DNA of 8,562 bases from Bordetella parapertussis (GCA_945862495.1 CAMAYM010000109.1:1-8562); one strand, 5' to 3'. Shown: positions 1 to 6,858, counted from the first letter of the stretch. A program made the numbers and translations. Notes: generated by a model not told the origin, from the letters alone.

Positions 1-1030
1 CATGAAAATGGATCCTGAATACCGCAAGATCTCAGAGCGTTTTCATAAAGATCCTGCGTACTTCTCCGAGGTCTTTGCACGTGCCTGGTTCAAACTCACC
101 CACCGTGACTTGGGACCTAAAACGCGCTACATCGGCCCCGACGTACCCAAAGAGGACTTGATCTGGCAGGATCCAGTCCCCGCGGGTAATAAGAGCTATG
201 ACGTCAGCGCCGTCAAAGCAAAGATCGTCGCAAGCGGGCTTTCTATCAGCGAAATGGTCGCCACAGCCTGGGATAGCGCGCGAACCTTCCGAGGCTCTGA
301 TTTGCGCGGTGGTGCGAATGGTGCGCGTATTCGTTTGGCGCCACAGAAAGATTGGGAAGGTAACGAACCCAAGCGTCTGGCCAAGGTTCTTGGTGTGCTG
401 GAAGGCATCGCCAAAGCCACTGGCGCCAGCCTTGCCGACGTGATTGTATTGGCAGGTGGTGTGGGAATTGAACAGGCAGCCAAAGCGGCCGGCCATGTTG
501 TGACGGTTCCATTTACCCCAGGTCGCGGTGATGCCACGCCCGAGCAAACAGATATTGAGTCGTTTGCCGTGCTCGAACCCATTCATGATGGTTATCGTAA
601 CTGGTCCAAACAGCACTATGCAGTCAGTGTCGAAGAGCTCATGCTCGATCGTACACAACTCATGGGTCTCACGGCTCAGGAAATGACAGTCTTGGTCGGT
701 GGTATGCGCGTCTTGGGTACAAACTACGGTGCGACGAAACACGGCGTCTTTACGGAGCGCGAAGGCGTCCTGTCTAACGACTTTTTCGTGAACCTGACTG
801 ACATGGCCTACACTTGGAAGCCAACAGGTCGCAATAGCTACGACATCGTTGAACGCAAGTCTGGTAAGATAAAGTGGACTGCGACACGCATCGATTTGGT
901 GTTTGGTTCGAACTCAGTATTACGCTCCTACGCAGAAGTCTATGCGCAGGATGACAACAAAGAGAAATTCGTCCAGGACTTTATCGCCGCATGGACCAAA
1001 GTCATGAACGCAGATCGCTTTGATGCTTGA
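1..1030 (+). CDS. katG: Catalase-peroxidase KatG, C-terminal part (5' end outside window)
   Basis: KatG is a bifunctional haem enzyme that destroys hydrogen peroxide by catalase and peroxidase reactions. Only the last 342 or so codons are present. The frame is open to the left edge (first complete codon at position 2), so the ATG there is an internal methionine and not the start. The full protein is usually about 730 residues, so the haem-binding N-terminal half, with the distal Arg/Trp/His and most of the Trp-Tyr-Met adduct, is missing. The visible part covers the end of the N-terminal domain and the whole haem-free C-terminal domain. Diagnostic strings, numbered from position 2, are THRDLGP (33-39, whose Arg35 matches the mobile arginine near the adduct), LIWQDPVP, FRGSDLRGGANG, VPFTPGR, ESFAVLEP, EMTVLVGG, NDFFVNL, DLVFGSNS and the C-terminus MNADRFDA. 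It ends in TGA, followed at once by a strong terminator. Regulation by OxyR is usual for this gene, but its promoter is not in view. Confidence 0.97.
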   Translation, partial: MKMDPEYRKISERFHKDPAYFSEVFARAWFKLTHRDLGPKTRYIGPDVPKEDLIWQDPVPAGNKSYDVSAVKAKIVASGLSISEMVATAWDSARTFRGSDLRGGANGARIRLAPQKDWEGNEPKRLAKVLGVLEGIAKATGASLADVIVLAGGVGIEQAAKAAGHVVTVPFTPGRGDATPEQTDIESFAVLEPIHDGYRNWSKQHYAVSVEELMLDRTQLMGLTAQEMTVLVGGMRVLGTNYGATKHGVFTEREGVLSNDFFVNLTDMAYTWKPTGRNSYDIVERKSGKIKWTATRIDLVFGSNSVLRSYAEVYAQDDNKEKFVQDFIAAWTKVMNADRFDA

Positions 1031-1055
1031 GTAACGCGTTAGGCTGAGTAAAGTT

Positions 1056-1087
1056 AAGGGGCTCTGCGCAAACAGGGCCCCTTTTTT
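1056..1087 (+). terminator. Rho-independent terminator of katG
   Basis: An 11-bp stem (AAGGGGCTCTG with CAGGGCCCCTT, one G-U pair) closes a 6-nt loop and is followed by a run of six T. It begins 25 bases after the katG stop codon. The T-run reaches the stop codon of the convergent symporter gene. Read on the minus strand the hairpin is followed by a mixed sequence and not a T-run, so any effect on the symporter transcript would be weaker. Confidence 0.9.
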
Positions 1088-2333
1088 ATGTTGTCCCTAA
1101 CCGTGCCTCACGGTCATCCTCTTGCTTGGCAATCACTGCAGTGGCCAGGCTATTGCCCACGACGTTTGTCGCTGTACGACCCATGTCAAAAAACTGATCG
1201 ATTCCGATAATCAGAAGCAGTCCGGCCTCTGGCAAATGAAATAAAGGCAAGGTGGCGGCAACCACAACAAGCGATCCGCGCGCAACGCCAGCCATGCCTT
1301 TACTCGTAACCATCAACACAAGTAAGAGCGCGACTTGCTGGCCAAAACTCAAGTCAATATTAAAAGCCTGTGCAATGAACAGCACCACAAAGGCTTGATA
1401 CATCATTGAACCATCGAGATTAAATGAATAGCCCAGAGGTAAAACAAAGCCGGACACGCGTTGCTTGACCCCAAACTTGTCGAGAGCTTCCATTGTTTTA
1501 GGGTATGCCGCTTCGCTACTGGCTGTCGCAAATGCCACTAAGAGCGGTTCTTTAATCAAACCACCTAGCTCGCGGGTACGTGATCCCAGAAAAAAGTAGG
1601 CCACTGAAAACATCAATGCCCATAGAATCGCCAAGCCCAGATAAAACTGGCCAATTAACTTGCCGTAACTCACGAGTACACCCGGACCTTCAACGGTAAT
1701 CGAGGCTGCGATCGCGGTAAAAACAGCGAGTGGAGCAAATTGCATCACATAATCTGTGATCTTAAACATCACATTGGCCAACTCGTCGATCATTTCAAAA
1801 AGCGTAGTGGATCCCTTGCTCTTAATATGGGCCAATCCCATTCCAAAGAACAAGGAAAAAATAAGAATCTGCAAGATCTCATTTTTTGACATGGCCTCAG
1901 CAATACTTGTGGGCACCAGGTGCGCAACAAAGGTGCGTAAGTTAAAGCCAGCCGCTTCAACCCCAGTTTTAACGCTATCGACCGGAACGGTCATATTGAG
2001 TCCTGCTCCCGGCTGAAACGCGTTGGCGAGAAACATACCCAAAGAAAGAGAAATGATGGCCGCGGTCACAAACCAGACCATGGCTTTCAAGCCAATGCGA
2101 CCCACCGCACCCGAACCACTCATGCTGGATAATCCCGATACGAGTGTGGCAAACACAAGCGGCGCAATCACCATTTTGATTAGCCTCAGGAATATATCTG
2201 TCACGAGACTAAAGTATTCGGAGATGTCTTTCGCCATTGCGGCGTCGATGGCCACCTCGTGACACAGCCAACCTACTAAAATACCCAGCACCATGGCGAT
2301 CACAATATTGCGGGTCAGTTTCTTGGCATTCAT
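1086..2333 (-). CDS. Dicarboxylate/amino acid:cation symporter (GltP/DctA family, SLC1-like)
   Basis: This 415-residue inner-membrane secondary transporter belongs to the DAACS family and has the usual length. It should import an acidic amino acid or a C4-dicarboxylate with protons or sodium. The hydrophobic N-terminal segments are followed by family landmarks: the serine-rich hairpin-1 tip ATASSEAAYP (269-278), the TM7 motif NLDGS (305-309, NMDGT in GltPh), hairpin 2 TSKGMAGVARGS (343-354) and TM8 IDQFFDMGRTATNVVGN (378-394). Aligned to GltPh by eye, Asp383, Arg386, Thr387 and Asn390 match the substrate residues D394, R397, T398 and N401. The Asp that contacts the amino group is kept, which favours glutamate/aspartate over simple dicarboxylates (inference). 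Asn394 replaces the GltPh Na1-site residue D405, and Leu306 replaces the Met of NMDGT, so coupling to protons is possible. The start is ATG with only a weak GGA upstream. The gene is monocistronic, divergent from modA and convergent with katG. Confidence 0.92.
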   Translation of the reverse strand: MNAKKLTRNIVIAMVLGILVGWLCHEVAIDAAMAKDISEYFSLVTDIFLRLIKMVIAPLVFATLVSGLSSMSGSGAVGRIGLKAMVWFVTAAIISLSLGMFLANAFQPGAGLNMTVPVDSVKTGVEAAGFNLRTFVAHLVPTSIAEAMSKNEILQILIFSLFFGMGLAHIKSKGSTTLFEMIDELANVMFKITDYVMQFAPLAVFTAIAASITVEGPGVLVSYGKLIGQFYLGLAILWALMFSVAYFFLGSRTRELGGLIKEPLLVAFATASSEAAYPKTMEALDKFGVKQRVSGFVLPLGYSFNLDGSMMYQAFVVLFIAQAFNIDLSFGQQVALLLVLMVTSKGMAGVARGSLVVVAATLPLFHLPEAGLLLIIGIDQFFDMGRTATNVVGNSLATAVIAKQEDDREARLGTT

Positions 2334-2357
2334 TATGAAAATTCCATGGATTACTCA

Positions 2358-2386
2358 ATAATAGTGGCGATGATAACCTTATTTAA
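2358..2386 (-). promoter_or_regulatory. Candidate sigma70 promoter for the symporter gene
   Basis: On the minus strand a TATTAT box (2358-2363, five of six to the -10 consensus) lies 17 bases downstream of a weak TTAAAT -35 (2381-2386). The expected start point near 2351 would leave a leader of about 18 bases before the ATG. This lies in the 94-bp AT-rich divergent region between the symporter and modA. The call is by eye only. Confidence 0.4.
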
Positions 2387-2427
2387 TTGCGTATTTATCT
2401 CAATGACTCACTATTTGTAAATTAACG

Positions 2428-3192
2428 ATGCGTTCTTTTTTTCTAAGATATTTCTTGTGTTGCACACTTCCTCTGCTGTGGACGCATACATCCTTGGCAG
2501 CTGAGGTCAGCGTGGCCGTGGCGGCTAATTTCACGGCGCCCATGAAAGTCATAGCCCAGGCGTTTGAGCGCGAGACGGGTCACAAGGCCGTGTTGTCTTT
2601 TGGCGCAACAGGTCAGTTGTACGCACAAATCAGAAATGGTGCGCCCTTTTCTATTTTGTTGGCGGCAGATGAATTGACGCCTGCAAAGTTAGAAAAGGAA
2701 GGCGGGGGCGTGACGGGCACGACGTTTACCTATGCCATTGGTCAGCTGGTCCTTTGGAGTAAAAATCCTGGACGTGTAGATGAACAGGGCGAAATTTTAA
2801 AGAAGGGCAATTTCACCAAGCTCGCGATTGCCAACCCAAAACTCGCACCCTATGGCGCTGCAGCGATCGAGGTGCTAAATCATTTAGGTGTCATGAGTCA
2901 AATCAAACCCAAGATCGTCGAGGGCGCTAATATTGCCCAAACTTTTCAGTTTGTTTTTTCAGAAAATGCAGATGTGGGATTTGTCGCACTCTCTCAAGTC
3001 TTTGAAAACGGCAAGCTCAAGCAAGGTTCAGGTTGGCTGGTGCCCACTTCAATGTATTCGCCCATCAAGCAAGATGCGATTTTGCTCAACCCTGGTCGTG
3101 ACAATCCTGCAGCACTCGCGTTGATGCAATATTTGCAAAGTGACGCTGCCAAGCGTGTGATCCAAAATTTTGGTTACGAAATAAAAATATGA
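2428..3192 (+). CDS. modA: Molybdate ABC transporter, periplasmic substrate-binding protein
   Basis: ModA captures molybdate (often tungstate as well) in the periplasm and passes it to ModBC. The 254-residue precursor starts with a Sec signal peptide (hydrophobic core about 7-18, TSLA at 21-24), probably cut after Ala24 or Ala25 before EVSVAVAANF. Family features include the AANFTAPM oxyanion loop (32-39), SFGATGQLYAQI (57-68), GAPFSILLAADE (71-82), TYAIGQLVLW (101-110), ANPKLAPYG (135-143), NIAQTFQFV (168-176) and GFVALSQ (184-190). These strings recall the Azotobacter vinelandii ModA2 subgroup more than E. coli ModA. The E. coli anion-binding Tyr of GIVYGSDA falls on Ala187, while Tyr142 of APYG is kept. 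No good Shine-Dalgarno precedes the ATG, and the only nearby upstream ATG (2403) is out of frame and stops quickly, so this start is retained for its intact signal peptide. It is the first gene of modABC and overlaps modB by ATGA. Confidence 0.94.
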   Translation: MRSFFLRYFLCCTLPLLWTHTSLAAEVSVAVAANFTAPMKVIAQAFERETGHKAVLSFGATGQLYAQIRNGAPFSILLAADELTPAKLEKEGGGVTGTTFTYAIGQLVLWSKNPGRVDEQGEILKKGNFTKLAIANPKLAPYGAAAIEVLNHLGVMSQIKPKIVEGANIAQTFQFVFSENADVGFVALSQVFENGKLKQGSGWLVPTSMYSPIKQDAILLNPGRDNPAALALMQYLQSDAAKRVIQNFGYEIKI

Positions 3193-3878
3193 GTTTTCCT
3201 GTGACTCCTGAGGCGATGCAGGCGATATTTCTTACGCTCAAGCTTGCTTCATTGACAACGCTTTTATTGCTGTTGATTGCGACGCCGTTGGCGTGGTGGC
3301 TCTCTCAGACACACTCACGGTGGAGGGCACCGATTGGCGCGCTGGTCACACTACCACTTGTCCTGCCTCCAACAGTGCTTGGTTTTTATATCCTTGTTGT
3401 GCTCGGACCTCAGGGTTGGGTTGGGCAGTTGACGCAGTCTCTCGGGCTGGGTGTGCTGTCTTTTTCCTTTACAGGTTTACTGATCGGATCGATTATTTTT
3501 TCACTGCCCTTTGCCGTCCAACCCATCCAGTATGCCTTTGAGGCCATCGGAAAGCGACCGATGGAGGTGGCCGCCACCTTACGAGCCAGTCCGCTCGATG
3601 CATTTTTCTCTGTTGCCTTGCCCTTAGCAAAACCCGGTTTGTTGACCGCTACGGTGTTGAGCTTTGCGCATACCGTCGGAGAGTTTGGTGTGGTGCTGAT
3701 GATTGGCGGCAATATTCCTGGTCAGACTAGCGTCGTTTCCACACAAATCTACGGCCATGTTGAGGCGATGGAATACACCCAAGCGCATTGGCTTGCAGCG
3801 GGCATGGTGATTTTTTCATTTGGTGTGTTGTTGTCGTTGTCGCGCCTCAAACGTCGCAGTGATCGAGTCATGCCATGA
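3189..3878 (+). CDS. modB: Molybdate ABC transporter, permease subunit
   Basis: ModB forms the homodimeric inner-membrane channel through which ModA-delivered molybdate passes, driven by ModC. The 229-residue length is typical. About five hydrophobic helices are visible (roughly 12-39, 47-72, 93-117, 151-174 and 199-219). The EAA loop that docks onto the ATPase runs over 126-150: EVAATLRASPLDAFF, then a PLAKPG ending. Other ModB hallmarks are LPLVLPPTVLGFY (55-67) and the stretch FAHTVGEFGVVLMIGGNIPG (159-178). The ATG overlaps the modA stop as ATGA and has no clear ribosome binding site of its own, so translation is probably coupled to modA. The 3' end overlaps modC in the same way. A short basic tail (KRRSDR) follows the last helix, consistent with a cytoplasmic C-terminus. 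Confidence 0.96.
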   Translation: MSFPVTPEAMQAIFLTLKLASLTTLLLLLIATPLAWWLSQTHSRWRAPIGALVTLPLVLPPTVLGFYILVVLGPQGWVGQLTQSLGLGVLSFSFTGLLIGSIIFSLPFAVQPIQYAFEAIGKRPMEVAATLRASPLDAFFSVALPLAKPGLLTATVLSFAHTVGEFGVVLMIGGNIPGQTSVVSTQIYGHVEAMEYTQAHWLAAGMVIFSFGVLLSLSRLKRRSDRVMP

Positions 3879-5020
3879 CTGATATTCAGACAAGCACCCA
3901 GGCAGACTCCTCAGTTCTTCATCTTCAACTGAGCTTGAGTCTTGCTGACTTTACGCTCAGGATCGATCAACGTCTGCCGGCACAGGGCATTACGGTTTTA
4001 TTTGGCCCCTCCGGTTCGGGCAAGACAACGGTGTTGCGATGCTTGGCAGGTCTTGAACAGGCTACGGGTGTCATTTCATTGGAGGACGACACATGGCAAA
4101 ACAGCGCAAGCAATGTCTTTAGACCGACCTGGCAGCGCGAGATTGGCTACGTGTTCCAAGAAGCAAGTTTGTTTGAACATATGGATGTTCGGGCCAATCT
4201 TCATTTTGGGTTGCGCCGCGTGAAAGGGAGTGACCGAGCTGAACAGACGCAAGACCTCGATGCGGCGGTGGCGCTCCTAGGGATTGCTCATCTACTTGAT
4301 CGTTCAGTGACTAGTCTCTCAGGTGGTGAGCGTCAGAGAGTCGCGATTGCACGTGCCTTGGCGACACGTCCCAAATTACTGTTGCTCGACGAACCTCTCG
4401 CTTCTTTGGACGTCGCAAGACGCATGGAAGTATTGCCTTGGCTTGAACGTCTGCATCAAGCGCTACGTATTCCGATTATTTATGTGACGCACTCCATAGA
4501 TGAGCTTGTCCGATTGGCGGATCATGTCGTGCTGTTAGACAAGGGTGCCGTGCAGGGAAGTGGCTCAATTGCTCAGGTGCTAGGCTCACACGATGTTGCG
4601 CGACTCCTCGGCGATGAGGCCAGCGTCATTGCAATGGGTGAGGTCACAGAGCAAGATGTTCAACACCAAACCGTCCAGGTGCGTTTTGGTGGTGGCCATG
4701 TGTGGCTGTCAGACCATGTTTTGTCTGTGGGGCAAACAGTTCGTTTACGGATTCTTGCGCGGGATGTGAGTCTTTCCCTGACCAAGCATGAGGACACTAC
4801 GATCCAAAATTGTTTGCAAGGGGTGATCGAAGCGATCGAACCTGATGTATCTGCTTCGCAAGCATTAGTGCGTGTGCGATGCGGTCAGGAGATGATCCTG
4901 AGCCGCGTGCCGCAACAATCTCTCTCTCGACTTGGGCTGGTAGTTGGCTCAAGCGTGTGGTGTCAGATCAAATCTATTGTGTTGCTAGAAAAAAAAGAAC
5001 CAGCCGAAGCTGGTTCTTAA
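3875..5020 (+). CDS. modC: Molybdate ABC transporter, ATP-binding protein
   Basis: ModC is the cytoplasmic ATPase that powers molybdate uptake. The ATPase domain (about 15-235) shows Walker A GPSGSGKTT (44-52), the Q-loop glutamine Gln95 in YVFQEAS, the signature LSGGERQRVAIARA (148-161), Walker B LLLLDEP (168-174), the D-loop SLD and the switch histidine His206 in YVTHS. A C-terminal regulatory Mop/TOBE-type domain covers roughly 255-371 and includes LRILARDVSLS. The length of 381 matches ModC better than shorter general importers. The start overlaps the modB stop (ATGA), which implies coupling. The last codons, encoding KKEPAEAGS, lie inside the hairpin that terminates the convergent hydrolase gene, so the tail beyond the Mop domain may simply be read through that structure. 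No modE or other regulatory gene is nearby, and I see no convincing terminator for the mod transcript itself. Confidence 0.96.
   Translation: MTDIQTSTQADSSVLHLQLSLSLADFTLRIDQRLPAQGITVLFGPSGSGKTTVLRCLAGLEQATGVISLEDDTWQNSASNVFRPTWQREIGYVFQEASLFEHMDVRANLHFGLRRVKGSDRAEQTQDLDAAVALLGIAHLLDRSVTSLSGGERQRVAIARALATRPKLLLLDEPLASLDVARRMEVLPWLERLHQALRIPIIYVTHSIDELVRLADHVVLLDKGAVQGSGSIAQVLGSHDVARLLGDEASVIAMGEVTEQDVQHQTVQVRFGGGHVWLSDHVLSVGQTVRLRILARDVSLSLTKHEDTTIQNCLQGVIEAIEPDVSASQALVRVRCGQEMILSRVPQQSLSRLGLVVGSSVWCQIKSIVLLEKKEPAEAGS
4989..5018 (-). terminator. Rho-independent terminator of the downstream amidase gene, embedded in the modC 3' end
   Basis: A perfect 10-bp inverted repeat, AAGAACCAGC and GCTGGTTCTT (4995-5004 and 5009-5018), encloses four bases. 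On the minus strand the loop is TTCG closed by C-G, the extra-stable UUCG tetraloop in RNA, and the stem runs into eight consecutive T (two paired, six free). It therefore reads as a strong terminator for the minus-strand hydrolase whose stop is at 5039. On the plus strand no T-run follows, so it would be a poor terminator for modABC. The whole hairpin lies inside modC coding sequence. Confidence 0.88.
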
Positions 5021-5038
5021 TTCAAAAAACAGACTACC

Positions 5039-6148
5039 TTAATTAAGCTGAATATAGGTCTGAGGTCTGTCTAAATCATAGACCTTGATCTCTTTTGCAT
5101 TCATGTCAGCTTTTTTGAAGTCAAAGGCTTGAACATTGGTATTGGCAAACATTTTGACGTAGTACATCATGTTTTTGCTATCCGCCACAACGCTCCACTC
5201 CGTAGTCTCAACCCCACCCGCTCCACCACCATAAGGATTGCTGGCTGATAAGGAGATGGCGCCCGGGGGAATGTCAAAACTACCCAAGATATGCCAAGCA
5301 GTATTCGTTTGTTGAGTAGAGCTTAAGTTGGTTGGAGCAGATTTGGATAAAAATAAGGCGCGAATGAAACGGCTAGGACTTAAGTAATCGCCTGGCAAGC
5401 CATGCAATCCACTACCAGAGCTCGGCGGTGAAAAGCTGGCTCCGTTAATGACCAAGGGCGCTTTCTCAACGGGCGTCAGATTGGCATAGTTGCCAATGTT
5501 ATTGAGGTGCTCTGAAAAGAGCGGGTCGTTTGTCATGACACCCGTTGGGTTAACAGTGGCAAGCAACTCACCTTTAGCGTATTCAATCACTAGGCTCTTG
5601 CCGGCGGCATCATGCAAGGTCATCCGTACGGTAACAGTCTGATTGTGAAAAGATGGAACGACGGAGCGATTGACCTTGATCTTTTTGAATCCCGCAATCA
5701 CTTCATCAATCGTGGCAAAGTTGGTTAACGCGTACACCAACATTTGCGTCGACGCAATGCTGTTAGCAGAGTCTGCAGGCGCGACATCTTGGTACTGGGC
5801 TGTATTAGGTGCATAGAGCAATCCACCGACTAAGCCTTTTTCGTTCATGCCATCAACCAGTACCGGCAAACCGAGTGCATTCATACCCACAACAGCATAT
5901 TTTGTAGACCAGTTCAAACCCGTGCCAGGTTTACCGTCCACACCTACGCCCAACGCTTTGTAGTTGCGGGGGGTGACGGCTAATTTAGAATTAAGTGGCG
6001 TACCGAACTCCATGGTGCGGCCATAGACAAAGCCGCCATCATTGGCCTTTAGCAAAAAGCTCGTACAGGCATTACTCACTAAGGGAGAAAAAGCAAAAGT
6101 AGCTGCTAGAGACGCCGCGACGATCTTTTTAATCAGTTTTTGTTTCAT
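5039..6148 (-). CDS. Secreted choloylglycine hydrolase / penicillin V acylase family Ntn hydrolase (linear amide C-N hydrolase), copy 1
   Basis: Members of this family cleave linear amide bonds (conjugated bile salts, penicillin V, acyl-homoserine lactones) with an N-terminal cysteine nucleophile. The 369-residue precursor begins with a lysine-rich segment and a hydrophobic core ending SNA|C. Signal peptidase cleavage after Ala27 would expose Cys28 as the catalytic N-terminus. A lipobox is unlikely because Ser25 occupies the -3 position. Family residues follow at the expected spacing: Arg44 in YGRTMEF (mature 17), Glu47 (mature 20, usually Asp), DGMNEKGL (99-106), Asn207 in VMTNDP and Arg260 in SPSRFIRA. 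A glycine-rich loop NPYGGGAGG (304-312) precedes ETTEW, typical of the C-terminal strands. The ribosome site AAGGA (6154-6158) sits five bases before the ATG. The location is predicted to be the periplasm. Substrate unknown; bile salts are unlikely in a free-living host. Convergent with modC, 18 bp apart. Confidence 0.9.
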   Translation of the reverse strand: MKQKLIKKIVAASLAATFAFSPLVSNACTSFLLKANDGGFVYGRTMEFGTPLNSKLAVTPRNYKALGVGVDGKPGTGLNWSTKYAVVGMNALGLPVLVDGMNEKGLVGGLLYAPNTAQYQDVAPADSANSIASTQMLVYALTNFATIDEVIAGFKKIKVNRSVVPSFHNQTVTVRMTLHDAAGKSLVIEYAKGELLATVNPTGVMTNDPLFSEHLNNIGNYANLTPVEKAPLVINGASFSPPSSGSGLHGLPGDYLSPSRFIRALFLSKSAPTNLSSTQQTNTAWHILGSFDIPPGAISLSASNPYGGGAGGVETTEWSVVADSKNMMYYVKMFANTNVQAFDFKKADMNAKEIKVYDLDRPQTYIQLN

Positions 6149-6198
6149 GGAAATCCTTGCGAGGGTTAAGTTAGGCCTTAAAATCTTAGCACTGCTAT

Positions 6199-6226
6199 GT
6201 GAATGTAAAATTTCACTTTATAAGTG
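6199..6226 (-). promoter_or_regulatory. Candidate promoter/operator of amidase copy 1: overlapping inverted repeats
   Basis: Two small inverted repeats share a half-site upstream of copy 1. GTGAA and TTCAC (6199-6203, 6212-6216) have an 8-bp spacer, and CACTT and AAGTG (6214-6218, 6222-6226) have a 3-bp spacer. A minus-strand TATAAA (6217-6222, five of six to a -10 box) lies within the second repeat, with no good -35 at standard spacing. The arrangement resembles a repressor or activator site over a promoter. The arms are short and chance is possible in AT-rich DNA. Confidence 0.3.
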
Positions 6227-6271
6227 TATTACGTACTCAATAAAGCAGACGACGTTCAGTTGAAGAAATTC

Positions 6272-6736
6272 CTACACAATCGTTAGCTTTTTTTCCATAA
6301 AGATACTGAACGGATCCAATGCATAGATCCCATAAGGCCCTCGAATTTGATAGCCTAAATGCTTATAAAGACCCAGTGCTTCAAGCTGATAAATACCCGT
6401 CTCAAGCCTCATCACCGCTATTGACCGATCTATAAGAAAGCGCTCTAAAGTAATGATGAGTTGTTTGGATAAGCCTTGACCACGATAAGCCTCTTTAATA
6501 AAAACACGCTTAAGCTCCCCATATTGACCGTCATCCTCCATGACCCTGACTGCACCACAACCAAGGATATTTTCACCGTCATACATTCCCAAGAAAACGG
6601 TAGCTGGATCACTTAACTCAGCGATAGAAGCCAAGTGATTACTCTCGGAAGGGTAGAGATCCGCTAAATATGCATCAGAGAGACTCAATAATTCTTGTGC
6701 ATCTTTTGAGGATGGATCTAATGGCGTGATTTTCAT
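6272..6736 (-). CDS. GNAT family N-acetyltransferase
   Basis: This 154-residue cytoplasmic protein has the single-domain GNAT fold that transfers an acetyl group from acetyl-CoA, usually to an amine. The N-terminal part holds a helix with DAYLADLYPSESNHL (21-35), followed by strands VFLGMYDGENILGCGAVRV (47-65). Motif A is ELKRVFIKEAYRGQGLSKQL (74-93), where RGQGLS matches the acetyl-CoA pyrophosphate loop pattern R-x-x-G-x-G/A with Ser in the last place. Motif B is LETGIYQLEALGLYKHLGY (111-129), ending near FMEKKL. The length is normal and the gene looks intact. No Shine-Dalgarno is visible before the ATG. It lies between two amidase genes on the same strand, 123 bp upstream of copy 1 and insulated from copy 2 by a terminator. 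The acceptor cannot be deduced; small-molecule or protein N-terminal acetylation are both possible. Confidence 0.88.
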   Translation of the reverse strand: MKITPLDPSSKDAQELLSLSDAYLADLYPSESNHLASIAELSDPATVFLGMYDGENILGCGAVRVMEDDGQYGELKRVFIKEAYRGQGLSKQLIITLERFLIDRSIAVMRLETGIYQLEALGLYKHLGYQIRGPYGIYALDPFSIFMEKKLTIV

Positions 6737-6796
6737 AAATGCAGTTTAGTAAGGAGGAACGTAGTTCAATCGCTATGATCGAATAATCTCCGACCC

Positions 6797-6826
6797 AAAA
6801 AACAAACCACTCGAAAGTGGTTTGTT
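6797..6826 (-). terminator. Rho-independent terminator of amidase copy 2
   Basis: A perfect 11-bp inverted repeat, AACAAACCACT and AGTGGTTTGTT, closes a 4-base loop that reads TTCG on the minus strand. The stem runs into a minus-strand T-run (six T counting the two paired ones, then GGG). It begins 32 bases after the copy 2 stop codon. It should separate copy 2 from the acetyltransferase gene, which therefore needs its own promoter in the roughly 60 bp between the two. No T-run follows on the plus strand. Confidence 0.87.
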
Positions 6827-6858
6827 CTAACTTAAAGCCATTTTTCGATTAAATAAGT

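Noticed and set aside
32..742. Long open frames antisense to katG and alternative plus-strand frames within it
   Set aside because: They lie wholly inside a highly conserved katG reading frame, show no recognisable domain and are typical shadow frames of GC-biased coding DNA.
2334..2427. Possible ModE operator before modA (a TAACGAT-like half-site at 2423-2429)
   Set aside because: No matching inverted half-site lies at the right spacing, and no modE gene is in view.
6065..6071. Lipoprotein signal (lipobox) at the Ala-Cys of amidase copy 1
   Set aside because: The -3 residue is Ser, not Leu/Val/Ile, and the family needs a free N-terminal Cys nucleophile, so signal peptidase I cleavage is the better reading.
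6042..6263. Plus-strand frame of 73 codons over the amidase copy 1 start region
   Set aside because: It is antisense to the signal peptide and promoter region, has no ribosome site and no similarity that I recognise.
6757..6767. GAAC-GTA-GTTC palindrome upstream of the acetyltransferase gene as a LexA-like box
   Set aside because: The spacing does not fit Gram-positive LexA sites and the motif does not match the proteobacterial CTGT-N8-ACAG box; it is short enough to be chance.
6751..6780. Perfect AAGGAGG Shine-Dalgarno on the plus strand
   Set aside because: The nearest ATG is about 16 bases away and stops after three codons; no plus-strand gene follows, so it is probably chance.
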